DNA from: Hymenobacter properus
Lineage (GTDB): Bacteria; Bacteroidota; Bacteroidia; Cytophagales; Hymenobacteraceae
Assembly (NCBI RefSeq): GCF_015694735.1
Contig: NZ_JADQDP010000004.1
Location: 558,001 to 622,000 of the forward strand
Reading direction: 5' to 3'
DNA: 64,000 bases
The notes beneath the pieces were generated by a model, which ran no database searches, had not been told where the DNA came from, and worked only from the letters and a program-made list of their open reading frames with translations. Position numbers and translations under genes: made by a program. Positions 16,943 through 25,456 of this stretch are shown here, piece after piece (the stretch's first letter is position 1; each line of letters opens with the position of its first letter).

Positions 16943-18775
16943 TCACTGATTTGCCCCGGCGAGTTTAACCCGTTGCTTCTGGTTGTTCATGGTCACGACC
17001 TCTACTGCGCCATCCTCCAACTTCGGCACTTCAAGGGCGAGCATGTGGTTGCCCCGGTGGTCTTTCGTAAAAATCGTGCTATTGGGTTGGCTTATCCGCT
17101 CTGTGGTAATGGCATTGTAAGGCCCGGGCAGCACAGGCTTGCCGGCTTTGTTCACCAAAGTATACGTACCGTTCAGCTTGGCCACCGCCACTCCCGCTGC
17201 AAAATACGATACCAATAACCCACCGTTAGCCGCCTGCACCTTGTGGCCTTTGGCGTTAATCATGAAGGTTTCATTGTTCTTTATCACCATGGCGTACCCG
17301 TCTTTGAAAGGCCCAACCCAGTCGAAATACCCCGTGAGGAGTTTGCCCGTGGCGTCCATGTATGCATATTGCACGGCCACGGGGTAGGCATGGGTTGTGT
17401 AGATTATCTGGGCGGAGGGAAACTGGTCGCGGCTAGCGTTGGGCACGAGTTTTCCACACACAGCGTACCCGTTGGTGAACGTAGAGAGCGACTGGCAATT
17501 GGAGGTGAGAAGCGTGATGCGGCCGCGGCGGTCCATGTAGCCAGCACTATCGCCTTGGAAAAACACGACGCCGTCGGCCGTTGGCACCAGCGCATCGTAG
17601 CGGGCCGGCACGATGAACCCTTCGCGCAAGTCGAAGATGCCCGCCTTGTACGTGGTCCGGTTCTTCACCACAAAGGGATGAGCCCCTAGTTCCGACGAAC
17701 TCCCTTCCAGGTAATATCCCGGCAGGTCAACCACCCTATTTGCCGTGGAGATAAACGTAAAGTCCGTGTCTCCGCGGTTGCGCGTATGCAGCCGGAACCA
17801 ATTGTTGCCGACGTAGTCAAACCCCTCTCCTTTGTACTTGATGGGTACTACCACCTTTCCCGTCCCATCCAGCACCCCAAATTTCTCACGGCTGCCCACC
17901 AGCCACCAGCGGTTGCCGGGCCCCGTGGGTTGTACAAAGGCGTACTTCCCGCTTAGCCATTTAATGGGCCGCAAGAGTGTATCGGTTACAATTTCTGGGG
18001 AGCCCAGGCTGCGGTTGATGAAAACGACGCTTTGCGTGGTCGCGTAACTGTAGCCAATGACAGAATCAACCAGGGTGTGGCCTTGCACGTCTGTAATTCG
18101 ATGCAGTGGCTGGACCCCGTTGCTGCTTTGGTTTCTGTAAGGCACCATGAAGAATGGCAGCAGCTTGCGCACCGGCTGCTGCTTTAGGTTGGGCACGACG
18201 GTTGCAAAAAGCTGGTTGGCTCCTGCCTCTCCGACCAGGGTTGACGCCGGCACAGCGGGGCTGAATGTGCGCGTGTCCAGCACGGCGCTGATGATGGCGG
18301 AAGGATGCACTGGGTCGAGGTGCAGCTTGCTCACCACCAGCCGGTGCAAGCCAGGGTACATTTCAAAGCGCAGGGTGCCCGCCTCCTTGTACAGCACTCT
18401 GCCCTGTGCGTTGAAGAGGTAGGTGATGCCGTCTTTTCGGCCCTGCAGATGCTGGCAGCCCGCCGCTTCAAGCTCGTCGTACTCCATGGGCAGCACCTGC
18501 TTGCCCTGCCGGTCGATGGCTCCCCACATCTTCACGGCGCCCGGCGACATGGTTACCTTTATCAGGTCCGGGGTCATGGGGTTGGTAAACTCATAGGTGA
18601 AGGGAATGATGAGGACGTTGCGCTCATCCAGCACTCCCCACTTCCCGTTGTCGTCGCGCTTGTGCCGCAGGCCATACGACTCATTGATGCCTAGCAGCCC
18701 GCACTCCTGCGCCTGCACTACCGGCAGTCGCCACAACACGCTGCTGAGTAGCAGACACCAGAATTTGAAGCGCAT
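16943..18775 (-). CDS. WG-repeat-containing secreted protein
   Basis: A 610-residue protein; ATG at 18775 gives a signal peptide (MRFKFWCLLLSSVLWRLPVVQAQ), whereas the longer frame adds 46 residues of Arg/Pro-rich sequence. WG-type beta repeats recur: WGVLDERNVLIIPFTYE, WGAIDRQGKQVLPMEYDE, FGVLDGTGKVVVPIKYK, AGIFDLREGFIVPARYDAL, GYMDRRGRITLL, AYMDATGKLL, FMINAKGHKVQ and YTLVNKAGKPVLPGPY. Such proteins are common in Bacteroidota and are thought to act in surface binding, but no precise role is known. It is divergent from the toxin-antitoxin module at 18978. Confidence 0.9.
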   Translation of the reverse strand: MRFKFWCLLLSSVLWRLPVVQAQECGLLGINESYGLRHKRDDNGKWGVLDERNVLIIPFTYEFTNPMTPDLIKVTMSPGAVKMWGAIDRQGKQVLPMEYDELEAAGCQHLQGRKDGITYLFNAQGRVLYKEAGTLRFEMYPGLHRLVVSKLHLDPVHPSAIISAVLDTRTFSPAVPASTLVGEAGANQLFATVVPNLKQQPVRKLLPFFMVPYRNQSSNGVQPLHRITDVQGHTLVDSVIGYSYATTQSVVFINRSLGSPEIVTDTLLRPIKWLSGKYAFVQPTGPGNRWWLVGSREKFGVLDGTGKVVVPIKYKGEGFDYVGNNWFRLHTRNRGDTDFTFISTANRVVDLPGYYLEGSSSELGAHPFVVKNRTTYKAGIFDLREGFIVPARYDALVPTADGVVFFQGDSAGYMDRRGRITLLTSNCQSLSTFTNGYAVCGKLVPNASRDQFPSAQIIYTTHAYPVAVQYAYMDATGKLLTGYFDWVGPFKDGYAMVIKNNETFMINAKGHKVQAANGGLLVSYFAAGVAVAKLNGTYTLVNKAGKPVLPGPYNAITTERISQPNSTIFTKDHRGNHMLALEVPKLEDGAVEVVTMNNQKQRVKLAGANQ

Positions 18776-18856
18776 AAGAAAGAAGAACTTTGGCGGGAGG
18801 AGGCCCCGGCCAAAGGTAAAGGCGGTTCCTTTAGTTGCTATTGCACTTGTCTTCTT

Positions 18857-18890
18857 CCCCGCCGCCGTGGCCGGGGTGGCGGGGGGTTCT
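18857..18890 (+). repeat. Direct repeat left of PIN module 1
   Basis: CCCCGCCGCCGTGGCCGGGG followed by TGGCGGGGGGTTCT matches 19673-19713 except for a small insertion and two or three substitutions. A shorter relative (GGCCGCCGTGGGGGCGAGCGG) lies at 16900-16920. Confidence 0.55.
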
Positions 18891-18977
18891 CGCGGGCGTA
18901 TCCTTGAGCGCAAGCGGCTTGCACCATTTTAGAGCCCTTTGGCGTTAACTTGCTACAGCACCAGCCGCCTTATTGCC

Positions 18978-19199
18978 ATGTCTTCCACCGCCCCTATTCA
19001 ACCCACTAAGCTCAATAGCCTACAAATTAGTTTGCTTCGCTTATTTGAGCGCGGTATGAGTGACGAGGACACCCAGGAAATCCGGGATTTAGTTGTCGCG
19101 CACATGTCGAAGAAACTACTAGCCGAAGTAGAGCGCGTGAACGAAGAACGTGGCTACACTGGGGCCGACGTTGACGCCATGCTCAACGACCCTTCCTGA
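18978..19199 (+). CDS. Predicted antitoxin of PIN toxin module 1
   Basis: 73 residues from ATG 18978 (MSSTAPIQPTKLNSLQISLL). A longer frame from 18939 adds 13 residues but the shorter start is more typical. The chain is helical and acidic/basic mixed (LLRLFERGMSDEDTQEIRDLVVAHMSKKLLAEVERVNEERGYT), like short antitoxins that precede COG1569-type PIN toxins. Its stop codon overlaps the toxin start by one base (TGATG). Antitoxin function is inferred from size, helical profile and coupling. Confidence 0.8.
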   Translation: MSSTAPIQPTKLNSLQISLLRLFERGMSDEDTQEIRDLVVAHMSKKLLAEVERVNEERGYTGADVDAMLNDPS

Positions 19200-19603
19200 T
19201 GCAGCGCTTGGTTGTAGACACCAATTGCTTGCTGGCTTCCATCAACCCGCGCGGCGCTTATTTCAAGCTATATGAACTGTTCATTTCTAAGGCATTCGAA
19301 TGGGTAATCAGCAACGAAATTCTGACGGAATATGAGGAGCAAGTAACGCGCCGCTACTCAGCCGCCACCGCGCAGCAAGTTCACGAAGTACTGCTTACTG
19401 CCTCCAACACTTATTTGCAAGAAGCTTACTACAAATGGCAACTGATTGAAGCTGACCCCGACGACAACAAGTTTGCTGACGTAGCCATTGCCGCCAACGC
19501 CGACTACTTGGTCACCAACGACCGGCACTTTGAGGTACTCAAGGGGCTGGAGTTCCCACGGGTGCCCGTTGTTAGCTTGCAGGAGTTTCTGAGCAGCTTT
19601 TGA
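19199..19603 (+). CDS. PIN-domain toxin, putative ribonuclease (module 1)
   Basis: 134-residue PIN-domain protein. Acidic residues of the active site are visible: Asp7 in VVDTNCLLA, Glu near 40 in SNEILTEYEEQ, and Asp residues in DPDDNKFADVAIAANADYLVTNDRHF. This matches the putative TA toxin family of PIN nucleases, which cleave RNA in a metal-dependent way. Translationally coupled to the antitoxin upstream by a TGATG overlap. A terminator follows at 19626. Confidence 0.88.
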   Translation: MQRLVVDTNCLLASINPRGAYFKLYELFISKAFEWVISNEILTEYEEQVTRRYSAATAQQVHEVLLTASNTYLQEAYYKWQLIEADPDDNKFADVAIAANADYLVTNDRHFEVLKGLEFPRVPVVSLQEFLSSF

Positions 19604-19625
19604 TGCATTGAGCTCAAAAGACAAA

Positions 19626-19658
19626 AGTCCCACCAGCTTCGTGCTGGCGGGGCTTTTT
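19626..19658 (+). terminator. Intrinsic terminator after PIN module 1
   Basis: AGTCCCACCAGC (19626-19637) pairs with GCTGGCGGGGCT (19643-19654) with one mismatch and one G-U pair, then T5. Confidence 0.8.
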
Positions 19659-19672
19659 GCTATCTGCCTACA

Positions 19673-19713
19673 CCGCCGCCGTGGCTGCCGGGGCCGGGGT
19701 AGCGGGGGTTTCT
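19673..19713 (+). repeat. Direct repeat right of PIN module 1
   Basis: CCGCCGCCGTGGCTGCCGGG followed by GCCGGGGTAGCGGGGGTTTCT; partner of 18857-18890, with about 7 extra bases inside. Confidence 0.55.
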
Positions 19714-19735
19714 AAAGACACGTTAAATTAACTGC

Positions 19736-20194
19736 ATGATAGAACTTGCTAACATCCGTACCTTATTTGACGAACTATGGCCGATGATGCATGGCAGCCA
19801 GTCTCACAAACAAAATTGTATTCGCCAATTTTCACAGATTAAAAAAAGTTTTGAAAAATGGCCTGACGACTTCGACAAATTGCTTGCAGGATTGGATGCA
19901 GTCGAGGGCATAGGACTGGCAATTGCTAGTGGATTAATCTGGTCTGTTTATCAAGATGAAGCAGTCCCTTTTGATAAGTACACAATGACTTATGCTTTAA
20001 CGGAAAAGATTTTAATCACAAATTCTATATCTAGTGGGAGGTACACTTCAGCGTGCGAGAAAGTAATGGAATATTGTGCAGGGTTCAATTATACAGAGGA
20101 AGACGGTACAGAAAGGGATTATGAAATACAAGACTTTGTTATTGAGTCTATGGAAAAGATGCGCGAATACCCAGCACTGATAGAGCCTAGGTAA
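19736..20194 (+). CDS. A+T-rich orphan gene with helix-hairpin-helix-like segment
   Basis: 152 residues, no signal peptide. The gene is visibly A+T-richer than its neighbours and uses AAA/ATT/TTT codons freely, a sign of foreign origin. Residues 50-90 read LLAGLDAVEGIGLAIASGLIWSVYQDEAVPFDKYTMTYAL: a G-I-G-x3-A-S hairpin followed about 20 residues later by PFDKYT, a layout like the HhH and catalytic-Asp region of HhH-GPD base-excision glycosylases, but the protein is short and lacks other family marks. C-terminus is acidic. No recognised family; the DNA-binding idea is weak. It lies between the PIN module 1 repeat and a bidirectional terminator shared with clpB. Confidence 0.75.
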   Translation: MIELANIRTLFDELWPMMHGSQSHKQNCIRQFSQIKKSFEKWPDDFDKLLAGLDAVEGIGLAIASGLIWSVYQDEAVPFDKYTMTYALTEKILITNSISSGRYTSACEKVMEYCAGFNYTEEDGTERDYEIQDFVIESMEKMREYPALIEPR

Positions 20195-20207
20195 CTCCAT
20201 TCGCAAA

Positions 20208-20254
20208 AAATGCGAAAGCCCCGCCAGCACAGTGCTGGCGGGGCTTTCGCATTT
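20208..20254. terminator. Bidirectional terminator between orphan gene and clpB
   Basis: AAATGCGAAAGCCCCGCCAG and its complement form a perfect 22-bp stem (20208-20229 and 20233-20254) with a 3-base loop. It serves two convergent genes. Confidence 0.92.
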
Positions 20255-20271
20255 ACAACCTCAACTCCTAC

Positions 20272-22881
20272 TTACACCGTGGGCAGTTCCACGTTCACAA
20301 ACCGCACTTGGCCGTCTTCTAACTCGGCTTCCACCACGGCGTCTTTGCTGACTTTGCCGGCGAGGATGTCCTTCGATAGCTCGTTCAGAATCAGGCGTTG
20401 CAGCACGCGCTTGAGCGGGCGGGCGCCGAAGGTCGGGTCGAAGCCCTGCTCGCCAAGGAAGTCGAGCACCTCGTCGGTGGCTTCGAGTTGGATGCCCGAC
20501 TCGGCCAGGCGCTGCTGAATCTGCTTGAACTGGATGTCGACAATCTTGCGGATTTCCTTGCGCTTGAGCGGCTGGAACATCACGATTTCATCGATGCGGT
20601 TCAGGAACTCGGGGCGCATGTGCTGCTTCAGGCGCTCCACCACTTCCTCGCGGGTCTGGTCCACCACTTCGTCGTGGTTGAACTCGTTCAGCTCTTTGAA
20701 ATTGCGCTGAATGATGTCGGCCCCGGTGTTCGAGGTCATGATAATGATGGTGTTCTTGAAGTTCGCCACCCGGCCTTTGTTGTCGGTGAGGCGGCCATCG
20801 TCGAGCACCTGCAGCAGGATGTTGAACACGTCGGGGTGGGCCTTCTCGATTTCGTCGAGCAGCACCACCGAATAGGGCTTGCGGCGCACGGCCTCCGTGA
20901 GCTGGCCGCCTTCGTCGTAGCCCACGTAGCCGGGAGGCGCGCCGATGAGCCGCGACACGGCGTGGCGCTCCTGAAACTCGCTCATGTCGATGCGCACCAT
21001 GGCGTTTTCGTCGTTGAACAAATACTCCGCTAACGCCTTGGCCAGCTCGGTTTTGCCCACGCCGGTGGTGCCCAGGAAGATGAACGAGCCGATAGGCCGC
21101 TTGGGGTCCTGCAGGCCGGCGCGGGAGCGGCGCACGGCGTCGGAGATGGCCGCGATGGCTTCGGACTGCCCAGCCACGCGCTTGCCCAGCTCGGCTTCGA
21201 GGTTGAGCAGCTTCTCGCGGTCTGACTGCAGCATTTTGCTCACCGGGATGCCGGTCCACTTGGCTACTACTTCGGCGATGTCCTCGGAGGTCACGACTTC
21301 CTGCAGCATCGAGCCGCCATCTTTGTTGGCGTTGGCCTGGTCCTGCAGCTGCTTCAGCTTCTGCTCGGCTTCCTGGATTTTGCCGTAGCGCAGCTCGGCC
21401 ACGCGGCCGTAATCGCCCTGGCGTTCGGCCTGCTCGGCTTCCAGCTTGAAGCGCTCGATGGCTTCTTTCTGCTCCTGGATGCCGGTGAGCACGCCTTTTT
21501 CGCTTTCCCAGCGGGCTTTGAGGCTGTCGCGCTTCTCGCCCAGCTCGGCCAGCTCCTTGCTGAGCACGGTTTCGCGGTCCTTGTTGTCTTCGCGGCGGAT
21601 GGCCTCGCGCTCAATTTCGAGCTGCATAATGCGGCGCTGCACCTCGTCGAGCTCCACGGGCATGGAGTTCAGCTCGATGCGGAGCTTGGCGGCGGCTTCG
21701 TCCATGAGGTCGATGGCCTTGTCGGGCAGAAACCGGTCGGTGATGTAGCGCGAGCTCAGCTCGACGGCCGCAATCACGGCGTCGTCGGTGATGCGCACGC
21801 CGTGGTGCAGCTCGTACTTCTCCTTGATGCCGCGCATGATGCTGATGGCGTCTTCCTGCGAGGGCTCGTCGACCATCACGGCCTGGAAGCGGCGCTCCAG
21901 GGCCTTGTCTTTCTCGATGTACTTCTGGTATTCCTTGAGCGTGGTGGCGCCGATGGCGTGCAGCTCGCCGCGCGCCAGGGCGGGCTTGAGCAGGTTGGCG
22001 GCGTCCATGGCGCCCTCGCCCCCGCCGCCGGCCCCGATGAGGGTGTGCATCTCGTCAATGAAGAGCACAATCTGGCCGTCGGAATCGGTCACTTCCTTGA
22101 TGACGGCCTTGAGGCGCTCCTCAAACTCGCCCTTGTACTTGGCGCCGGCCACGAGCAGGCCCATGTCGAGGCTCATGATGGTTTTGTCGCGCAGGTTTTC
22201 GGGCACGTCGCCGGCCACGATGCGCTGGGCCAAGCCCTCCACGATGGCGGTTTTGCCCACGCCGGGCTCGCCGAGCAGAACGGGGTTGTTTTTGGTGCGG
22301 CGCGAGAGGATTTGCAGCACGCGGCGGATTTCCTCGTCGCGGCCAATCACGGGGTCCATCTTGCCGCTGCGCACCTGCTCGTTGAGGTTGCGGGCGTAGC
22401 GGTTCAGGCTCTGGTACTGGTCTTCGGCGCTCTGGCTCGTGACCTTGCGGCCCCCCCGCAGCTCCTGGATGGCGGCTTTGGCGTCCTTCTCGTTGAAGCC
22501 GGTGTCTTTCAGCAGGGTGGCCACGGCGTCGCGGCCGCCGAGCAGGCCCAGCAGCAGGTGTTCCACGGACACGAATTCGTCGCCCATGTCCTTCATGGCG
22601 GCGTTGGCGCGCTGCACGGCGGCGGCGGCCTCGTTGGCGAAGTAGGGCGAGCCGCCGCTCACTTTCGGGTAGGCGGCCACGATGGCGTCGAGGCGCGGGG
22701 TGAGGATGTTGAGGTTGGCCCCGAGCTTGTTGGCCAGAAACGAGAAGACGTTCTCGTCGCTCTGGAAGAGGCCCTTCAGCAGGTGGCCCGTCTCAACAGC
22801 CTGCTGCTGGTTGCCCCCGGCGATTTCGGTGGCCTTTTGCACGGCCTCCTGCGCCTTGATGGTGAAGTTTTTAAAGTCCAT
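20272..22881 (-). CDS. clpB: ATP-dependent disaggregase ClpB
   Basis: Hexameric AAA+ chaperone that rescues aggregated proteins with DnaK. The 869 residues show the Clp N-domain (1-150), first AAA+ module with Walker A GEPGVGKT at 204-211, the long M-domain coiled coil (about 410-530, KDRETVLSKELAELGEKRDSL), second AAA+ module with GTTGVGKT at 604-611, and the D2 C-terminus (FGARPLKRVLQRLILNELSKDIL). Length and order are standard for ClpB and there is no ClpP-binding loop sign. It lies between A+T-rich accessory genes, with 114 bases to the end of the operon upstream. No clear CIRCE or heat-shock promoter was seen. Confidence 0.98.
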   Translation of the reverse strand: MDFKNFTIKAQEAVQKATEIAGGNQQQAVETGHLLKGLFQSDENVFSFLANKLGANLNILTPRLDAIVAAYPKVSGGSPYFANEAAAAVQRANAAMKDMGDEFVSVEHLLLGLLGGRDAVATLLKDTGFNEKDAKAAIQELRGGRKVTSQSAEDQYQSLNRYARNLNEQVRSGKMDPVIGRDEEIRRVLQILSRRTKNNPVLLGEPGVGKTAIVEGLAQRIVAGDVPENLRDKTIMSLDMGLLVAGAKYKGEFEERLKAVIKEVTDSDGQIVLFIDEMHTLIGAGGGGEGAMDAANLLKPALARGELHAIGATTLKEYQKYIEKDKALERRFQAVMVDEPSQEDAISIMRGIKEKYELHHGVRITDDAVIAAVELSSRYITDRFLPDKAIDLMDEAAAKLRIELNSMPVELDEVQRRIMQLEIEREAIRREDNKDRETVLSKELAELGEKRDSLKARWESEKGVLTGIQEQKEAIERFKLEAEQAERQGDYGRVAELRYGKIQEAEQKLKQLQDQANANKDGGSMLQEVVTSEDIAEVVAKWTGIPVSKMLQSDREKLLNLEAELGKRVAGQSEAIAAISDAVRRSRAGLQDPKRPIGSFIFLGTTGVGKTELAKALAEYLFNDENAMVRIDMSEFQERHAVSRLIGAPPGYVGYDEGGQLTEAVRRKPYSVVLLDEIEKAHPDVFNILLQVLDDGRLTDNKGRVANFKNTIIIMTSNTGADIIQRNFKELNEFNHDEVVDQTREEVVERLKQHMRPEFLNRIDEIVMFQPLKRKEIRKIVDIQFKQIQQRLAESGIQLEATDEVLDFLGEQGFDPTFGARPLKRVLQRLILNELSKDILAGKVSKDAVVEAELEDGQVRFVNVELPTV

Positions 22882-22995
22882 GTTGCGTAGTCTCTTTAGG
22901 TAGGTGCTTCGGGTTAGGAAGTTTGTACGAGGGGACTAGCAAAGGGGGTGCAAGAGTGGTTTTTCGGACTTTTTGGCGGGAAACCAGCAGATAAA

Positions 22996-23622
22996 TTACT
23001 CGAAACTGGACAAAGTTTCAGCCGCACCTCCAAAGTCATTGTACTTTTTGCCACGAAGCATTACGGCGTATGGAGCTTGTAGCTTAGCGGCAAAGCTGAT
23101 TTTTTTAATAGCTTTATTACCAGGCTCTTCATCTGTAATGTGTGATTTATCAATATCACCAATGAGGCACGCTTTATCCGTTCTTCCCTTCATGTAGCTG
23201 TCTCCTGCTTTACCCCTACTCGGACCTATTCCAACTATGGTACTGCTGGTATCTATGAAGAAAGATTCTGGAGTTATTTCATCCAATACAAGTGCATATC
23301 TGGACCCTGTTACCCTAATTCCATCAGGAACGGGCTTCCAATTAACACCATCTTCTGAGTACTCCTCAGCGGGCAAAATGTCTGGGTCAGCATTAGAAAT
23401 AACTGACTGCATCAAGAGGTACACTCCTTTAGAGTTCTGCTGAATCCTTGATTTAACAAAAGGCTGAACTTGTTGAATTGGATGGCACGCCGAGCCGCCA
23501 TAGCCCCAAAACACCTTCCCAGTTCTTTCAAATTCCTCGTTTTTCCTTGCTAAGATTTGCTCAAACGTCTCACCTGCGTGAGCGCCTACTTTCATGAATA
23601 TAAAAGCGTCTTCTTGTGCCAT
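22996..23622 (-). CDS. Unknown protein, last gene of the A+T-rich operon
   Basis: 208 residues from ATG 23622 (MAQEDAFIFMKVGAHAGETF); the longer frame would overlap the preceding gene. No signal peptide or membrane helix. N-terminal block MKVGAHAGETFEQILARKNEE is followed by FWGYGGSACHPIQQVQPFVK, with closely spaced Gly, Cys and His. The middle part is beta-rich (GVYLLMQSVIS, YALVLDEI), and the C-terminus runs AIKKISFAAKLQAPYAVMLRGKKYND. I do not recognise a named domain. The start lies 7 bases after the stop of the upstream enzyme gene, so it is almost surely cotranscribed and may work with it. Confidence 0.85.
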   Translation of the reverse strand: MAQEDAFIFMKVGAHAGETFEQILARKNEEFERTGKVFWGYGGSACHPIQQVQPFVKSRIQQNSKGVYLLMQSVISNADPDILPAEEYSEDGVNWKPVPDGIRVTGSRYALVLDEITPESFFIDTSSTIVGIGPSRGKAGDSYMKGRTDKACLIGDIDKSHITDEEPGNKAIKKISFAAKLQAPYAVMLRGKKYNDFGGAAETLSSFE

Positions 23623-23629
23623 GTTTTTG

Positions 23630-24450
23630 TTATTCAAAAGGAACGAATTCGTAATCGAATGATGGCATCTTACCACCACCTGTCTTATCTGTTACATATC
23701 GCACAGTTAAGGGAGAAAATTTACCGTAAAAATTTGCCAGCATATCAGGCTTCAAATCTTCCGAACCATATGGCAAAGGAATAAATTCTATTCTATCAAA
23801 AGTCATTGAACATGACGTGAGTTCTGGACTATCATCTAAATGATAATGATGAAACTTGGGTAGAAGCTGCGAAACATAAAAGTCATTAATTAACATATAC
23901 TGCTGAGTACTGAACATTAATTGCTTAGTCCACAAATACTCAGGATAATCAGCAATCACTAAACAAGCAACAGCATTCTCCTTGCATGCTTCAATACCTC
24001 GCTGAGCAAACGCCTCAATACTCCTCCCCTCATTACTAGCCCCGTATGGGGGGTTAGTATAAAACCCATCAAATTTTTGCCACAAATTTTCGGGCAGTGC
24101 TTCAGCAACATTGTATAACTGAGCTTTGATTTTTTCTCTATACCATATTTTTTAGCGAATCTATTTACTGAAGAAACTATTCTATCGTCAAAATCTAGTA
24201 GAAGAATAGAGTTAGGTCCTGAGCTCAAAATTCCTAAGCTATGCAAGTGGGCTAAACTTAAACCTATTGCATCCCCATCACCTATTAACACAATGTCCTT
24301 TTTATCAAAAATTCTGCTTATATGTTCAGTCTGAAGAATCATATCCCCAGCTTTCATATAAATCTGGTCAAATTCTCGTAAAGCGACTGGTCTGTTTGTT
24401 ATTACTTCAGACAATGCATTTAATGCTTCTCGAAGATTTATTGAAGCCAT
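23630..24450 (-). CDS. Rossmann-type NPPY enzyme, similar to bis-aminopropyl spermidine synthase family (apparent frameshift)
   Basis: Two frames together make one protein of about 273 residues. The first (24450 to about 24130) has a helical N-domain and a Rossmann fold (DIVLIGDGDAIGLSLAHLHSLGI, LLLDFDDRIVSSVNRFAKKYGIEKK). The second continues KAQLYNVAEALPENLWQKFDGFYTNPPYGASNEGRSIEAF...LVIADYPEYLW to the stop at 23630. The GDGD and DFD motifs bind SAM-like cofactors; TNPPYGASN is seen in branched-polyamine synthase-like proteins and resembles the NPPY of N-methyltransferases. The join lies in a run of six A (T on + strand, 24130-24135): one extra A or a -1 shift restores the frame. Options are mutation, sequencing error, polymerase slippage or ribosomal frameshifting. 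Substrate unknown. Confidence 0.75.
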
Positions 24451-24452
24451 GT

Positions 24453-24881
24453 TTAAAGTTCTTTTATTAATTGCAAAAATTCATTGCCTGTTCTTGGAAA
24501 CAAGTAACGCAAAACAATCAGTACCATTGCCACTATTTCAGCAAAAACAGCTAATATAAATATTTTAGCTAAATTTTCCTCTGCTTTAATGACGCCAAAC
24601 CCTATTAAAAAGAAAGTCGTATTCACCAATATTATCTGAATACCTAATGCTACGAGAATACACCACGCCACCTTTTGCCGCAGCTTTCTTTCTGCTTTAT
24701 TTTGACGTTGCCAAGCACCTACCAAAGTTTGCAGTTTGAAACTTTGGTCTTTGGCCTTAGTCACTCTTTCATAACCCGATATTTTCTTTTCATCTAATTC
24801 TGAATCAGAATGAACCGCCTCCCCAATTTCCTCAATCTGTGCCCTTATTTCAGGCGGCAATGAATCAAGAGAATCTGGCAT
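24453..24881 (-). CDS. Two-helix membrane protein of the A+T-rich operon
   Basis: 142 residues. An acidic cytoplasmic N-terminus (MPDSLDSLPPEIRAQIEEIGEAVHSDSELDEKK) and a basic coiled stretch (VGAWQRQNKAERKLRQK) precede two membrane helices (about 72-95, VAWCILVALGIQIILVNTTFFLIGF; and 105-127, IFILAVFAEIVAMVLIVLRYLF). The short tail is LFPRTGNEFLQLIKEL. No named family. The start codon lies one base after the stop of the ImmA-like gene and its stop lies two bases before the next start, so translation is tightly linked. Such small two-helix proteins are frequent effectors in defence operons, but that role is only an inference. Confidence 0.85.
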   Translation of the reverse strand: MPDSLDSLPPEIRAQIEEIGEAVHSDSELDEKKISGYERVTKAKDQSFKLQTLVGAWQRQNKAERKLRQKVAWCILVALGIQIILVNTTFFLIGFGVIKAEENLAKIFILAVFAEIVAMVLIVLRYLFPRTGNEFLQLIKEL

Positions 24882-24882
24882 G

Positions 24883-25437
24883 TTAATTGAGTCCTAATTC
24901 ATTTATCCTGTACCCCATGGATGCTTCAGAAACCCCAAATCTCCATGCCAAATAGGTCAAATCGTTATTACGCTCAAATTCTTTCTTTACTAGACGCTTA
25001 GGCATCAAAAGAGCAGCAGCGAATTTATTAGCCTCAACTTCCTTTCTCTTGGAAGACCTTTGCTCGCCATCTGGCAGTTGTTGGCGAAACAAATTCATTG
25101 TATCGTCAACAAATTCTCCGTCCTCCTCCATTAGGTGAAGGAAATGATGACCTAATTCGTGTGCAATTGTGAATCTTTTCCTAGTATCCGAGTCCTGTCG
25201 ATTTACTAGAATCATAATATTGTCGCCACGTTTAGAAATCATTCCTGAAAGACTTCCATCCGAAAACTCAGCGTTATGGATTTTGATACCAAGCCTATTA
25301 GCTAAGGTAACGGGGTCAACAGGAATAGAATTCGCTTCATTATTGCGAAGTATTTCGTCGACCTTGCGTTCGATTTCAGCCTTATTTACCATGGTATTTG
25401 GATTTTGTATCAACTCTTCTTGCAATACGCTAACCAT
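24883..25437 (-). CDS. ImmA/IrrE family metallo-endopeptidase
   Basis: 184 residues, zinc-dependent protease of the ImmA/IrrE (DUF955) family; relatives cleave repressors and so switch on mobile-element or stress genes. The HELGHHFLHL motif lies near residue 92, with a following Glu in KEVEANKFAAALLMPKRLV that supplies the third ligand. The C-terminus (LTYLAWRFGVSEASMGYRINELGLN) is the usual family-end winged-helix-like part. A second possible start, ATG at 25392, would remove 15 residues. There is no adjacent XRE-type repressor, so the target is unknown. First gene of the operon 25437-22996. Confidence 0.92.
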   Translation of the reverse strand: MVSVLQEELIQNPNTMVNKAEIERKVDEILRNNEANSIPVDPVTLANRLGIKIHNAEFSDGSLSGMISKRGDNIMILVNRQDSDTRKRFTIAHELGHHFLHLMEEDGEFVDDTMNLFRQQLPDGEQRSSKRKEVEANKFAAALLMPKRLVKKEFERNNDLTYLAWRFGVSEASMGYRINELGLN

Positions 25438-25456
25438 TTGACCGGTGTTATTATTT

